From Chloroflexota bacterium (GTDB taxonomy: Bacteria; Chloroflexota; Limnocylindria; Limnocylindrales; CSP1-4), in contig JACCVB010000054.1 in NCBI GenBank assembly GCA_013698385.1, forward strand, positions 1-6,248: a DNA stretch of 6,248 nt, given 5' to 3'. Positions 1 through 6,244 of this stretch are shown one piece after another. Position 1 is the stretch's first letter. Every line of letters starts with the position of its first letter. Both the position numbers and the translations under genes were made by a program. Below the pieces are notes generated by a model, which was not told the origin of the DNA, did not search any database, and worked only from the letters and a program-made list of their open reading frames with translations.

Positions 1-804
1 ATCGCGGATTACATCATCACGGAGGCGATGCTCCGCTTCTTCATCAACAAGGCGACCAAGGGCCGGATCGGGTTCAACCGTCCAGAAGTGATGATCAGCG
101 TGCCGGCCGGCGTCACCTCGGTGGAGAAGCGGGCCGTGCGCGACGCGGCGCTCAAGGCCGGGGCCAAGGAGGCGTTCCTGATCGAGGAACCGCTGGCCGC
201 GGCGATCGGGGCGAACGTGCCGATCAGCGGACCGTCTGGGAACATGATCATCGACATCGGTGGCGGGACGTCGGAGATCGCGGTCATCGCCCTGGGCGGG
301 ATCGTGGTGTCGCACTCGTTGCGCATCGGTGGCAACAAGTTCGATGAGTTCATCGCCACGTACATCCGCAAGAAGTACAACCTGATGGTCGGCGAGCGAA
401 CCGCCGAGCAGGTCAAGATCCAGATCGGCGCTGCTCTCCCACTCGAGCGCGAGCTGACCATGGAAGTCCGCGGCCGGGATCTGATCGCGGGTCTGCCCCG
501 GACGATCCCGATCACCTCGTCCGAGGTCATGGAGGCGATCGAGGCCCCCCTCCAGCAGCTCGTGGCGGCTGTCCGGTCCGTCCTGGAGCAGACGCCCCCG
601 GAGCTATCCTCGGACATCATCGACAAGGGCATGGTCATGTCCGGCGGCGGTGCCCTGTTGCGCAACGTGGACAAGCTGCTGACCCAGGTCACCGGCGTGC
701 CGTGCCACGTGGCGGAGAACCCACTCGACTGCGTCGCCCTGGGCACGGGTCTCGCGCTGGAGCACTTCGACTTCTTCAAGAAGTCTCTCGTCCAGCAGAT
801 CTGA
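1..804 (+). CDS. mreB: Rod shape-determining protein MreB, 5'-truncated by window edge
   Basis: Bacterial actin homologue that polymerises with ATP into membrane-bound filaments and guides elongation-phase peptidoglycan synthesis in the cytoplasm under the membrane. Reading frame 1 is open from the first base, and the residues before the first ATG (IADYIITEA) already match the MreB family, so the gene starts outside the window; the ATG at 28 is internal. About 267 residues remain of a usual 330-350, so the N-terminal phosphate-1 loop and any amphipathic membrane helix are missing from view. Fragment positions: EEPLAAAIG (62-70), phosphate-2 motif DIGGGTSEIA (85-94), adenosine motif SGGGALLRNVD (214-224), then a typical MreB end with GTGLALEH. 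These motifs separate it from FtsA and DnaK. The stop at 802-804 is followed after 22 bases by a PHP-domain gene, not by mreC, which is the common neighbour. MreB versus the Mbl/MreBH paralogues cannot be resolved. Confidence 0.96.
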   Translation: MADYIITEAMLRFFINKATKGRIGFNRPEVMISVPAGVTSVEKRAVRDAALKAGAKEAFLIEEPLAAAIGANVPISGPSGNMIIDIGGGTSEIAVIALGGIVVSHSLRIGGNKFDEFIATYIRKKYNLMVGERTAEQVKIQIGAALPLERELTMEVRGRDLIAGLPRTIPITSSEVMEAIEAPLQQLVAAVRSVLEQTPPELSSDIIDKGMVMSGGGALLRNVDKLLTQVTGVPCHVAENPLDCVALGTGLALEHFDFFKKSLVQQI

Positions 805-826
805 TGCCGTGGTCGACGCCTGATCC

Positions 827-1516
827 GTGCTGATCGATCGGGCCTTCATCGACCTGCATTGCCACACGTCCGCGTCGTTCGACTGCCTGGCCGGACCGGC
901 CGACGTGGTGCGAGCGGCGACGACTCGAGGCCTGACCCACCTGATGATCACGGACCATGACCGGATCGATGGCGCGCTCCGGGCGCGGGACGCCGCTCCG
1001 GCGGCGCTCACGGTCATCGTCGGTGAAGAAGTGAAGACGGCCGATGGCGACCTCATCTGTGCGTTCCTCGAGCGGGTCATCCCGCCCGGCATGTCCGCTG
1101 TGGAGACCATCGCTGCGGCCCGCGAGCAGGGTGGGCTGGTCGGCGTGCCCCATCCGTTCGATCGGATGCGCGGATCGCTCCTGCGGGACGCGCGCATGGC
1201 GACGCTGGCGCCGCTCGTCGACTGGATCGAGGTGCATAACGCGCGCCTCGTCGGGAACGGCAACGAGCGAGCGGCCGAGTTCGCCCGCGAGCACGAGCGG
1301 TTCGGGGTCGCGGTCTCCGATGCGCATTCTCTGATGGAGGTGGGGGTCGCCTACACGGCCCTGGACGGGGATCCCTCCACGCCCGCCGGACTGCTGGCCG
1401 CCCTCGCGTCGGCGGAGATCGTGCCCGGGCGAGCCAGCCTTGCCATCCGCCTCTGGACACCGGTCGCCAAGGTCGTGCAGCACGTGCGTGGCAACCGCCG
1501 GGTCCCGCACGCATGA
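827..1516 (+). CDS. PHP-domain metal-dependent phosphoesterase
   Basis: Cytoplasmic hydrolase of the PHP (polymerase and histidinol phosphatase) fold, which uses a metal cluster to cleave phosphoester bonds. Visible motifs: DLHCHTSASFD with H11 and H13; ITDHD with D43 and H44; GEE at 66-68; PHPFD with H109; IEVHN with E135; SDAH at 164-167. The expected metal-binding motifs are therefore all present and it should be active. At 229 residues it is shorter than E. coli RNase AM/TrpH (about 290), so it appears to be the PHP barrel without an inserted domain. The start is GTG at 827: an in-frame TGA at 821-823 blocks anything upstream, and the HxH motif follows within ten residues. No clear Shine-Dalgarno is seen, which suits translation coupled to mreB 22 bases upstream. 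The end overlaps the next start by ATGA. Substrate unknown: nucleotide, oligonucleotide and phosphorylated sugar are all possible for the family. Confidence 0.9.
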   Translation: MLIDRAFIDLHCHTSASFDCLAGPADVVRAATTRGLTHLMITDHDRIDGALRARDAAPAALTVIVGEEVKTADGDLICAFLERVIPPGMSAVETIAAAREQGGLVGVPHPFDRMRGSLLRDARMATLAPLVDWIEVHNARLVGNGNERAAEFAREHERFGVAVSDAHSLMEVGVAYTALDGDPSTPAGLLAALASAEIVPGRASLAIRLWTPVAKVVQHVRGNRRVPHA

Positions 1517-2613
1517 GCGAGCCGACGGAGGCCCTCCATGCTGCGCCCGGCCGGGAGCCGGACCCCGACCCGGAACAGATGTCGCTGTCGCGCCGCCTGC
1601 GGCAGCCGCGAACGATCATCTCGATCGCCATCCCGATCGCGATCATCGTCCTGTTCGTCGCCCTCAACGGTCAGCAGCTGGCGCGCGTTCCGGGCCTCGT
1701 CCTGGGCGCCAACCCGCTGCTCGTGCTGGTCGCCTTCCTCGTCTTCTACGCCGGGTTTCCCCTGCGCGGGATGCGCTGGGCGCTGCTCCTGCGGGGCACC
1801 GGCTTCCGGATCGGGACGCGGGATTCCACCGAGATCATCCTCCTGTCCTGGCTGGTCAACTGCGTCGTGCCGGCCAAGCTCGGCGACGTCTACCGGGCGT
1901 ACCTGCTCAAGATCAACAGCACGGCTTCCCTGTCGCGGACGTTCGGCACGGTCTTCATCGAGCGCGTGCTGGACCTCGTGGCCATCGCCCTGCTCGGGAT
2001 GGCAGCAGGGTTCTGGAGCTTCCGCGACGGCCTGCCGACGGCGATCCAGGTCGTCTTCGCGATCGGCCTGGTCGTGGTCGTGGTGCTGTCCGTGGGATTG
2101 TTCACGATGCGCAACTTCGGACGCCGGATCATCGACGTCCTGCCCCTGCCACACCGGGTCCTCGAGCTGTACGACCGATTCGAAGAGGGCGTCTTCGGCG
2201 CCCTGGCGCTGCGCCAGATGCCCCTCCTCGCCCTGCTCACGGGATTCGTCTGGATGACCGAAGCGCTGCGCCTCTTCTTCGTCGTCCAGGCCCTGGGCTT
2301 CGTGGACGTCGAACTCGGCCTGTCCGGCGCCGTGTTCGTGGCGCTCATCGGGTCATTGTTGACGGCCGTGCCGCTCAGCCCGGCCGGCCTCGGGATCGTG
2401 GAGGCGGGCGTGGTCGGCGTCCTCACCGTCGCCTATGGCGTGGCCCTGCCGGAAGCCACCGCGATCGCCCTCCTGGACCGGGTCATCAGCGTCTTTTCGG
2501 TCATCGTGTTCGGGTCGATCGCCTACCTTGTGTCGAAGAAACCATCGGGACAGGGCCAGATCCCGCAGCCGCATGTCGGCACGGCCTTGCGCGGGAGTGG
2601 TACGAATGGGTGA
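1513..2613 (+). CDS. Flippase-like integral membrane protein (UPF0104 / AglD-MprF transmembrane family)
   Basis: Polytopic inner-membrane protein of the lysylphosphatidylglycerol synthase transmembrane-region family, 366 residues, the usual length for stand-alone members. After a polar N-terminus rich in Asp, Glu and Pro (1-30), hydrophobic segments lie near 35-52, 67-83, 106-121, 148-167, 178-197, 236-260, 268-288, 296-315 and 320-341. Family signatures are clear: LRGMRWALLLRG (84-95), NCVVPAKLGDVYRAY (116-130), FGTVFIERVLDL (144-155), and PLSPAGLGIVEAGVVGV (287-303). The conserved Gly/Pro-rich loops are intact. Members are linked to moving or modifying lipids and lipid-linked glycans (MprF lipid flipping; AglD in archaeal glycosylation), but no catalytic aminoacyl-transfer domain is present here, so it is not a full MprF. 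The ATG overlaps the PHP stop (ATGA, 1513-1516), implying coupled translation. The substrate cannot be inferred. Confidence 0.9.
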   Translation: MSEPTEALHAAPGREPDPDPEQMSLSRRLRQPRTIISIAIPIAIIVLFVALNGQQLARVPGLVLGANPLLVLVAFLVFYAGFPLRGMRWALLLRGTGFRIGTRDSTEIILLSWLVNCVVPAKLGDVYRAYLLKINSTASLSRTFGTVFIERVLDLVAIALLGMAAGFWSFRDGLPTAIQVVFAIGLVVVVVLSVGLFTMRNFGRRIIDVLPLPHRVLELYDRFEEGVFGALALRQMPLLALLTGFVWMTEALRLFFVVQALGFVDVELGLSGAVFVALIGSLLTAVPLSPAGLGIVEAGVVGVLTVAYGVALPEATAIALLDRVISVFSVIVFGSIAYLVSKKPSGQGQIPQPHVGTALRGSGTNG

Positions 2614-2693
2614 TACAGGCCGATCGGCCGCCTGACCATCATCGTGCGATCGAGGCTGTGACCAGGCGGATCGTCTGTCAGGCCCGGCCCCTC

Positions 2694-2698
2694 GGGAG
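2694..2698 (+). promoter_or_regulatory. Possible Shine-Dalgarno for the XRE regulator gene
   Basis: GGGAG lies 12 bases before the ATG at 2711. The spacing is longer than the usual 5-9 bases, so this is weak support. It is the only purine-rich core near this start, and no in-frame ATG or GTG was found between here and the end of the previous gene, so the ATG at 2711 remains the best start. Confidence 0.35.
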
Positions 2699-2710
2699 CG
2701 CTCAGTCAGC

Positions 2711-3262
2711 ATGACCACCCAGAACGGACGCGCGTTCAACGAATGGCTGCGAGCCCAGCTCAAGGCCAAGAAGATGTCGCAGCGCCAGCTGGCTCAACAG
2801 TCCGGCGTGGATCACTCGACCATCTCGCGGCTGATCCGTGGCAATCGGATGCCGTCCCTGGGTACGGCCACGAAGCTCGCGCGAGGCCTCCGGGAGCTGC
2901 GCGACGATGCGGACACCCCGCAGTACCTGGGCATGGTCACGTCCGGCTCTTCGAATCCGACCGCTCGCGTGGAGTACGCGCTGCGCGCCGACGATCTCCT
3001 GTCCGAGCCACAGGTGCGCCAGATCATGGAGTACTACCTGGCCGTTCGGACGCGCCGCTACGGCCGATCGTTCCAGCCCGAGTCGGGTAGTGCGACCGGC
3101 ATGGACCGGCCCGCGGAGCGGACGCTTGCCGGTCCGATCCGGAGCGATCGCCCGCTCACCGACGGGCGAGTCGCGGCGAGCGGTGGCAGCGCCACGGGAA
3201 CGGCCGTCAGCACCGTTCGATCGGTGGCTCGTTCTGTCGGGCGGGAGCCGGGCCGCTACTAG
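2711..3262 (+). CDS. XRE-family helix-turn-helix DNA-binding protein with disordered tail
   Basis: Small cytoplasmic protein of 183 residues with an N-terminal Cro/C1-type helix-turn-helix at about 8-63: FNEWLRAQLKAKKMSQRQLA, then SGVDHSTISRLIRGNRMPS, with the recognition helix around 34-42 and a further helix to about 64. A second acidic/helical stretch at 84-118 (RADDLLSEPQVRQIMEYYLAV) may be a dimerisation or oligomerisation helix. Residues 120-183 are rich in Gly, Ser, Arg, Thr and Pro and look disordered. No ligand-binding, peptidase or toxin domain is visible, and no toxin-sized partner gene adjoins it, so an antitoxin role is unsupported. It lies 97 bases after the flippase-like gene on the same strand, so it could be the last gene of that unit or separately transcribed. 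The target operator is unknown. The TAG stop is embedded in an inverted repeat. Confidence 0.82.
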   Translation: MTTQNGRAFNEWLRAQLKAKKMSQRQLAQQSGVDHSTISRLIRGNRMPSLGTATKLARGLRELRDDADTPQYLGMVTSGSSNPTARVEYALRADDLLSEPQVRQIMEYYLAVRTRRYGRSFQPESGSATGMDRPAERTLAGPIRSDRPLTDGRVAASGGSATGTAVSTVRSVARSVGREPGRY

Positions 3263-3282
3263 GTTCCGCTCACGCCGGAACC
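3262..3282. terminator. Perfect 7-bp inverted repeat at the XRE stop codon, possible terminator stem
   Basis: GGTTCCG at 3262-3268 and its exact reverse complement CGGAACC at 3276-3282 flank a 7-base loop. The first base of the stem is the last base of the TAG stop. No T-tract follows on either strand, so it is not a classical intrinsic terminator. It could stabilise the mRNA 3' end or assist factor-dependent termination between the convergent genes, or be chance in GC-rich DNA. Confidence 0.35.
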
Positions 3283-3310
3283 GCGGTGCGGCGGCGGGGC
3301 TGTCGGCGAG

Positions 3311-3365
3311 GAATCCAGCCGCCGGTCGGCCCACTCGGGGCCAGAATCCCAACCGCCGGCCGGCC
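3311..3365. repeat. Imperfect direct repeat pair, about 21 bp, 33-bp period
   Basis: The unit at 3311-3331 (GAATCC, AGCCGCCGGTCGGCC) recurs at 3344-3365 (GAATCCC, AACCGCCGGCCGGCC). The copies differ by one inserted base and about two substitutions and are separated by 12 bases. There are only two copies, so it is not a CRISPR array. It may be remnant of a local duplication. Confidence 0.5.
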
Positions 3366-3461
3366 GATCATGAAGGATGTGCACCTGGGCCACGCTATGG
3401 CGCGCGACTCGGAAAGGCTGTACGGTGACGTATCGTGCACACCGAGCACACATCGCACGGT

Positions 3462-3510
3462 CCACGGTCGGATCCGGGCCGATCCGCGCCTTCGACCGGC
3501 CATACCGTGG
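3462..3510. repeat. Compound inverted repeat in the convergent junction
   Basis: CCACGGT at 3462-3468 runs directly into CGGATC at 3469-3474. The latter pairs with GATCCG at 3481-3486 across a 6-base loop, and the outer arm pairs with ACCGTGG at 3504-3510, leaving 17 unpaired bases on the 3' side. An alternative pairing is GGTCG (3466-3470) with CGACC (3493-3497). It could act as a bidirectional terminator stem or a structured RNA, but lacks a T-tract. Confidence 0.35.
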
Positions 3511-3578
3511 CTGGTGCGCACATCATCCATGGTCGGGACCCGAACCGAACACGAGATTGGGACCGGACGACGCCTGGT

Positions 3579-5267
3579 TCACGGCGCGGCGGGCCTGTAG
3601 ACCGACACGAAGCGTCCCGGCGCGACTTCAAAGCGGTCCATCAGCGCGCCGAATGCCGGGCTGCCCGCCTCCGGAGTGATCCGGGCCTCGGCTGGACCGC
3701 CGCAGGCGGCTCCGATCGACGCCGCGAACAGGTCGTCGCACAACAGCACGAGCGGTGACCGCAGCCCGGCTGGGACGCCCCGCACGCTTCCAGGCGCCGG
3801 TCCCTGAGGAGTCGCCGCGTCCACCCGTCGTCCAAAACGAACGAGCGGGTAGGCCATCGCCTCGGTCGACTTGAAGTCCGGCAGCGAACGCACGACGACC
3901 GGAGCGTCGGTCCCCACGCCCGCGGCGGCCAACGCGGCCTCCACGCGGCGAGCTCCAGATTCGGCTGCCGGGTAGCCCCCATCCGCCGCGACGCCCGGTG
4001 GGAGACGGGTCAGGTTCCAGCCTGCCAGGACGAAGACGATCAGCGCCGCGACACCGAGTCCCGGACGGGCGATGCGATCGTCCTGGCGGTCGGCCAGGCG
4101 TTCGTCCTGACGTCCGTCCTCGTGCCTCCCTCCTTGCCCACCACCGTGCACCAGACCCGCAACACCGAGCCCCACGAGGACGAACACGATCGGGTCCGCG
4201 AACGCGTGGTAGTGGTCATTGGGTAGCCCGGCCACGACCGTCGAAAGGCTGGGCGCGACCACGGCCAGCGCCACCACGGACCACGCCAGCCCGAGGCCCA
4301 GCCAGCGCACCGCGACCCGTTCGCGGGACGACGCTCCGCGCGTCCGCCAACGCCACGCGACCAGGCCCACGACCAAGGCCGTGGCCGCAACCGCCGGAAG
4401 GAACCCCGCCGTGATCAGCCCCGTGAGCGGCCAGCCGACGACGCGCAGCCCCACGATGCCGAGCCGCACGGGGAGCGCCACGGCCCCATTGCCAGCGCCG
4501 CCTGCCAGGTAGTCGATGATGGCCCGCGTCTCGGAGAAGTCGGCGGTCAGCTCGTGGACGGCGAGCGGGACGTACGCCACGGCGAGGATCCCCAGTGCGA
4601 CCAGACCCATTCGAGCCACCGACCCGCGACCCGTCCCGGCCGGACTTCGCCGGAGGTCCGCCACGAACAGTGCCGCGACGACCGGCAGCAGGGTCACGCT
4701 CAGGACGTGGAGTTGCATCGTCAGCGCGGTCCCGACCGCCGCGAGCAGCCACCAGCGCGGCCGCCTCGTCGTCCACGCGCGCCACGCCCCGGCGAGGGCC
4801 ACGGAACTGGACAGGGCGATCAGGTTCGGATTCCAGATGAAGGTCGATTCATCGATCGCGGCGATGGAGATCGCCATCAAAAACCCCGCCGTGGCACCGG
4901 CCACCGGTCCGCCCATGGCCCGAGCGAGCCACCAGGTCACGCCCACGGCCGCGACTCCGGCGAGGGCGATGAGCACCACGACCGCCAGGGCGGAATCGCC
5001 GCCGGTCAGGACGGCCGCCGGACTGAGCAGGTAGTAGTACCAGGCGCCGTGGTGGAAGTCGCCGATGGAGGTCGGCGGGCCGAGGAGTGGCACGAGGCCG
5101 TCACGCACGAACGCTCGCAAGACGAGCATGTCGTGGCCCTGATCGGCATCCCAGGTGCCCCGCGTCGCGAGATCGGGCAGGCGCAGCAGCGCGGCCAGCA
5201 CGAGCAGGCCCGCGAGCACGACACGCTCGGCAGCGGTTCGCTCGGTCGAGCCCGTGCCGTCGGTCAC
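3579..5267 (-). CDS. GT39/ArnT-type integral membrane glycosyltransferase
   Basis: Predicted to transfer a sugar from a polyprenyl-phosphate donor on the outer face of the membrane (GT-C fold; ArnT/PMT-like), 562 residues. About eleven or twelve hydrophobic segments run from residue 14 to 417. The first outer loop carries WDADQGHD (39-46), at the place of the catalytic acidic residue(s) of GT-C enzymes, followed by HHGAWYYY (72-79), FIWNPNL (143-149) and MQLHVL (184-189), all characteristic of this group. Residues 418-562 form a soluble extracytoplasmic tail with two cysteines (C510, C522). A highly charged tandem repeat sits in the loop at 378-401, unusual for the family. The start is GTG and overlaps the nfo stop by GTGA (5264-5267), so translation is probably coupled. 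No Shine-Dalgarno is evident. Acceptor (protein, lipid or glycan) and sugar are unknown. Confidence 0.88.
   Translation of the reverse strand: MTDGTGSTERTAAERVVLAGLLVLAALLRLPDLATRGTWDADQGHDMLVLRAFVRDGLVPLLGPPTSIGDFHHGAWYYYLLSPAAVLTGGDSALAVVVLIALAGVAAVGVTWWLARAMGGPVAGATAGFLMAISIAAIDESTFIWNPNLIALSSSVALAGAWRAWTTRRPRWWLLAAVGTALTMQLHVLSVTLLPVVAALFVADLRRSPAGTGRGSVARMGLVALGILAVAYVPLAVHELTADFSETRAIIDYLAGGAGNGAVALPVRLGIVGLRVVGWPLTGLITAGFLPAVAATALVVGLVAWRWRTRGASSRERVAVRWLGLGLAWSVVALAVVAPSLSTVVAGLPNDHYHAFADPIVFVLVGLGVAGLVHGGGQGGRHEDGRQDERLADRQDDRIARPGLGVAALIVFVLAGWNLTRLPPGVAADGGYPAAESGARRVEAALAAAGVGTDAPVVVRSLPDFKSTEAMAYPLVRFGRRVDAATPQGPAPGSVRGVPAGLRSPLVLLCDDLFAASIGAACGGPAEARITPEAGSPAFGALMDRFEVAPGRFVSVYRPAAP
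4065..4112 (-). repeat. 24-bp tandem duplication encoding an 8-residue charged repeat
   Basis: Inside the glycosyltransferase gene, codons for RQDERLAD (residues 386-393) are followed at once by codons for RQDDRIAR (394-401). On the plus strand the similarity shows as CGTCCTGGCGGTC at 4079-4091 against CGTCCTGACGTCC at 4103-4115, a 24-base offset. The repeat keeps frame and looks like an in-frame local duplication in a cytoplasmic or periplasmic loop. Confidence 0.6.
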
Positions 5268-6244
5268 GCGGGCGCCGTCCGCGCCCGACTGCTGCGGACC
5301 TCCATCGCTCCCGGCGGCAGGGGGGCAAGGGCGCGCCCAGCGGCCAGGTCAAGCGCCCGGGTCAGGTTGATCGCGTCGTATCCCTCGTCCATGCCCGGCG
5401 TCTCGAGCAGATAGGCGGCATGACGGAGTCCGGGGTGACGGAGCAGGTGAGCCAGACCCCGCGCCCCGATCCGGCCGGCAGCCAGGTGTTCATGCCGATC
5501 CATCCGAGATCCACGCTCGGCCCGCGAGTCGTTGAGGTGGACCATGACCAGCCGATCCAGCCCGATCCGGTCGTCGAACTCGGCGAGGAAGTCGTCCGCG
5601 GCCGCCGGCGTCGCGAGGTCCGCTCCGGCGCCCCAGGCGTGCGCCGTATCAAGGCAGAACCCCACCCGCTTCGGCCCGATGCCTCGCTCCGCCAGGGCGC
5701 GGGCGATGGTCGACAGCTCATCAAGATCCATCCCCAGCCCGCCGCCGCTGCCGGCCGAATTCTCCAGGACGAGCATCACCGGCACGCCGGTCCCCGCACC
5801 ATCGAGCTCGGTCAGGATGTCCGCCGTGGCCAGCGCCAGCCGGGCCCCGTTCGCGACCCGCTGCACGCCGACGTCGACCCCATGGCCCTGATGCGACCCG
5901 ATGTGCACATTCACGAACCGCGCCCCGAACGACGGCGCATCGTGCAGTTCCTGCGCCAGCAGGTCGATCGAGCGCGCGTGGAGTGTGGGTTCGGAGCCGG
6001 CCAGGTTGATCAGGTACGACGCGTGGATGGCGACGGGATCGATGTCGGCGGCCAGCAGTCGATCTCGAAACGTCGGAAGTTCGACCGGTGGTGCCGCTCG
6101 GCGCCGCCAGGCCGTCGGGTCGTCGCTGAAGATCTGGATCGCGCTGGCACCGATCGCGCTTGCCCGGTCGACTGCCTTGACCATGCCGTCCGCGAGGGGC
6201 AGGTGCGCGCCGAGCCGGCGACCATCGGGAAGCATCCGGGCCAT
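5264..6244 (-). CDS. nfo: Deoxyribonuclease IV (apurinic/apyrimidinic endonuclease, Nfo family)
   Basis: Cytoplasmic base-excision-repair enzyme that cuts the DNA backbone 5' of abasic sites and trims blocked 3' ends, using three zinc ions in a TIM barrel. All nine metal ligands of E. coli endonuclease IV have counterparts: H74 (HASYLINL), H114 (VHIGSH), E161 (LENSAG), D199 and H202 (LDTAHAWGAG), H236 (VHLNDS), D249 and H251 (RMDRHEH), E281 (LLETPG). Most spacings equal those of the E. coli enzyme; the H114-E161 interval is about 11 residues longer, and the protein is 326 residues against about 285, with an extra Pro/Arg/Ala-rich C-terminus. The start is set at the ATG 6242-6244 (a second ATG lies three codons on), but the frame stays open to the window edge four bases away, so a slightly earlier start is possible. 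It shares a GTGA overlap with the downstream glycosyltransferase gene. Confidence 0.94.
   Translation of the reverse strand: MARMLPDGRRLGAHLPLADGMVKAVDRASAIGASAIQIFSDDPTAWRRRAAPPVELPTFRDRLLAADIDPVAIHASYLINLAGSEPTLHARSIDLLAQELHDAPSFGARFVNVHIGSHQGHGVDVGVQRVANGARLALATADILTELDGAGTGVPVMLVLENSAGSGGGLGMDLDELSTIARALAERGIGPKRVGFCLDTAHAWGAGADLATPAAADDFLAEFDDRIGLDRLVMVHLNDSRAERGSRMDRHEHLAAGRIGARGLAHLLRHPGLRHAAYLLETPGMDEGYDAINLTRALDLAAGRALAPLPPGAMEVRSSRARTAPA

Larger units (their letters stand above)
3263..3578. other. Convergent intergenic region without a credible gene
   Basis: About 316 bases separate the 3' ends of the XRE gene (plus) and the glycosyltransferase gene (minus). The open frames crossing it on both strands give Arg-, His-, Pro- and Thr-rich translations with no recognisable domain, as expected by chance at this GC content. 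The stretch holds a stem at its left edge, a pair of imperfect direct repeats at 3311-3365, a tandem CACGGTC 7-mer at 3456-3469 and a compound inverted repeat at 3462-3510. No tRNA-like cloverleaf or T-tract terminator was seen. Because both flanking genes end here, the natural role is transcription termination, but a small RNA cannot be excluded. Confidence 0.7.

Noticed and set aside
9..779. Long minus-strand open frame antisense to mreB (256 codons)
   Set aside because: It is a shadow of the strongly biased mreB codons; its translation is Ser/Arg/Thr/Met-rich with no domain, while the plus frame gives unmistakable MreB motifs.
2587..2616. TTGCGC with an 18-base spacer to TGATAC as a promoter for the XRE gene
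   Set aside because: The match to sigma-70 boxes is poor, especially in the -10 box, and overlaps the end of the preceding gene; it is within chance expectation.
1440..2714. Plus-strand open frame of 424 codons overlapping the PHP end and the whole flippase-like gene
   Set aside because: Longer than the real gene but Arg/Pro/Gly-rich with no hydrophobic segments or family motifs; typical of a high-GC shadow frame.
2711..3262. Antitoxin of a toxin-antitoxin pair
   Set aside because: No small toxin-like gene lies directly next to it on either strand; the neighbours are a large membrane protein and a gene-free junction.
3311..3365. CRISPR-like array
   Set aside because: Only two imperfect copies with a 12-base separation and no cas genes.
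3531..3546. GGTCGGGACCCGAACC near-palindrome as a terminator or operator
   Set aside because: The perfect arms surround a single base, so a hairpin is short and needs a bulge; no T-tract follows.
3286..3600. Possible small gene in the convergent intergenic region, including an ATG at 3370
   Set aside because: The translation is Arg/His/Thr/Pro-rich without a domain, has no convincing ribosome-binding site, and runs into the antisense of the glycosyltransferase end; several other frames are equally open there.
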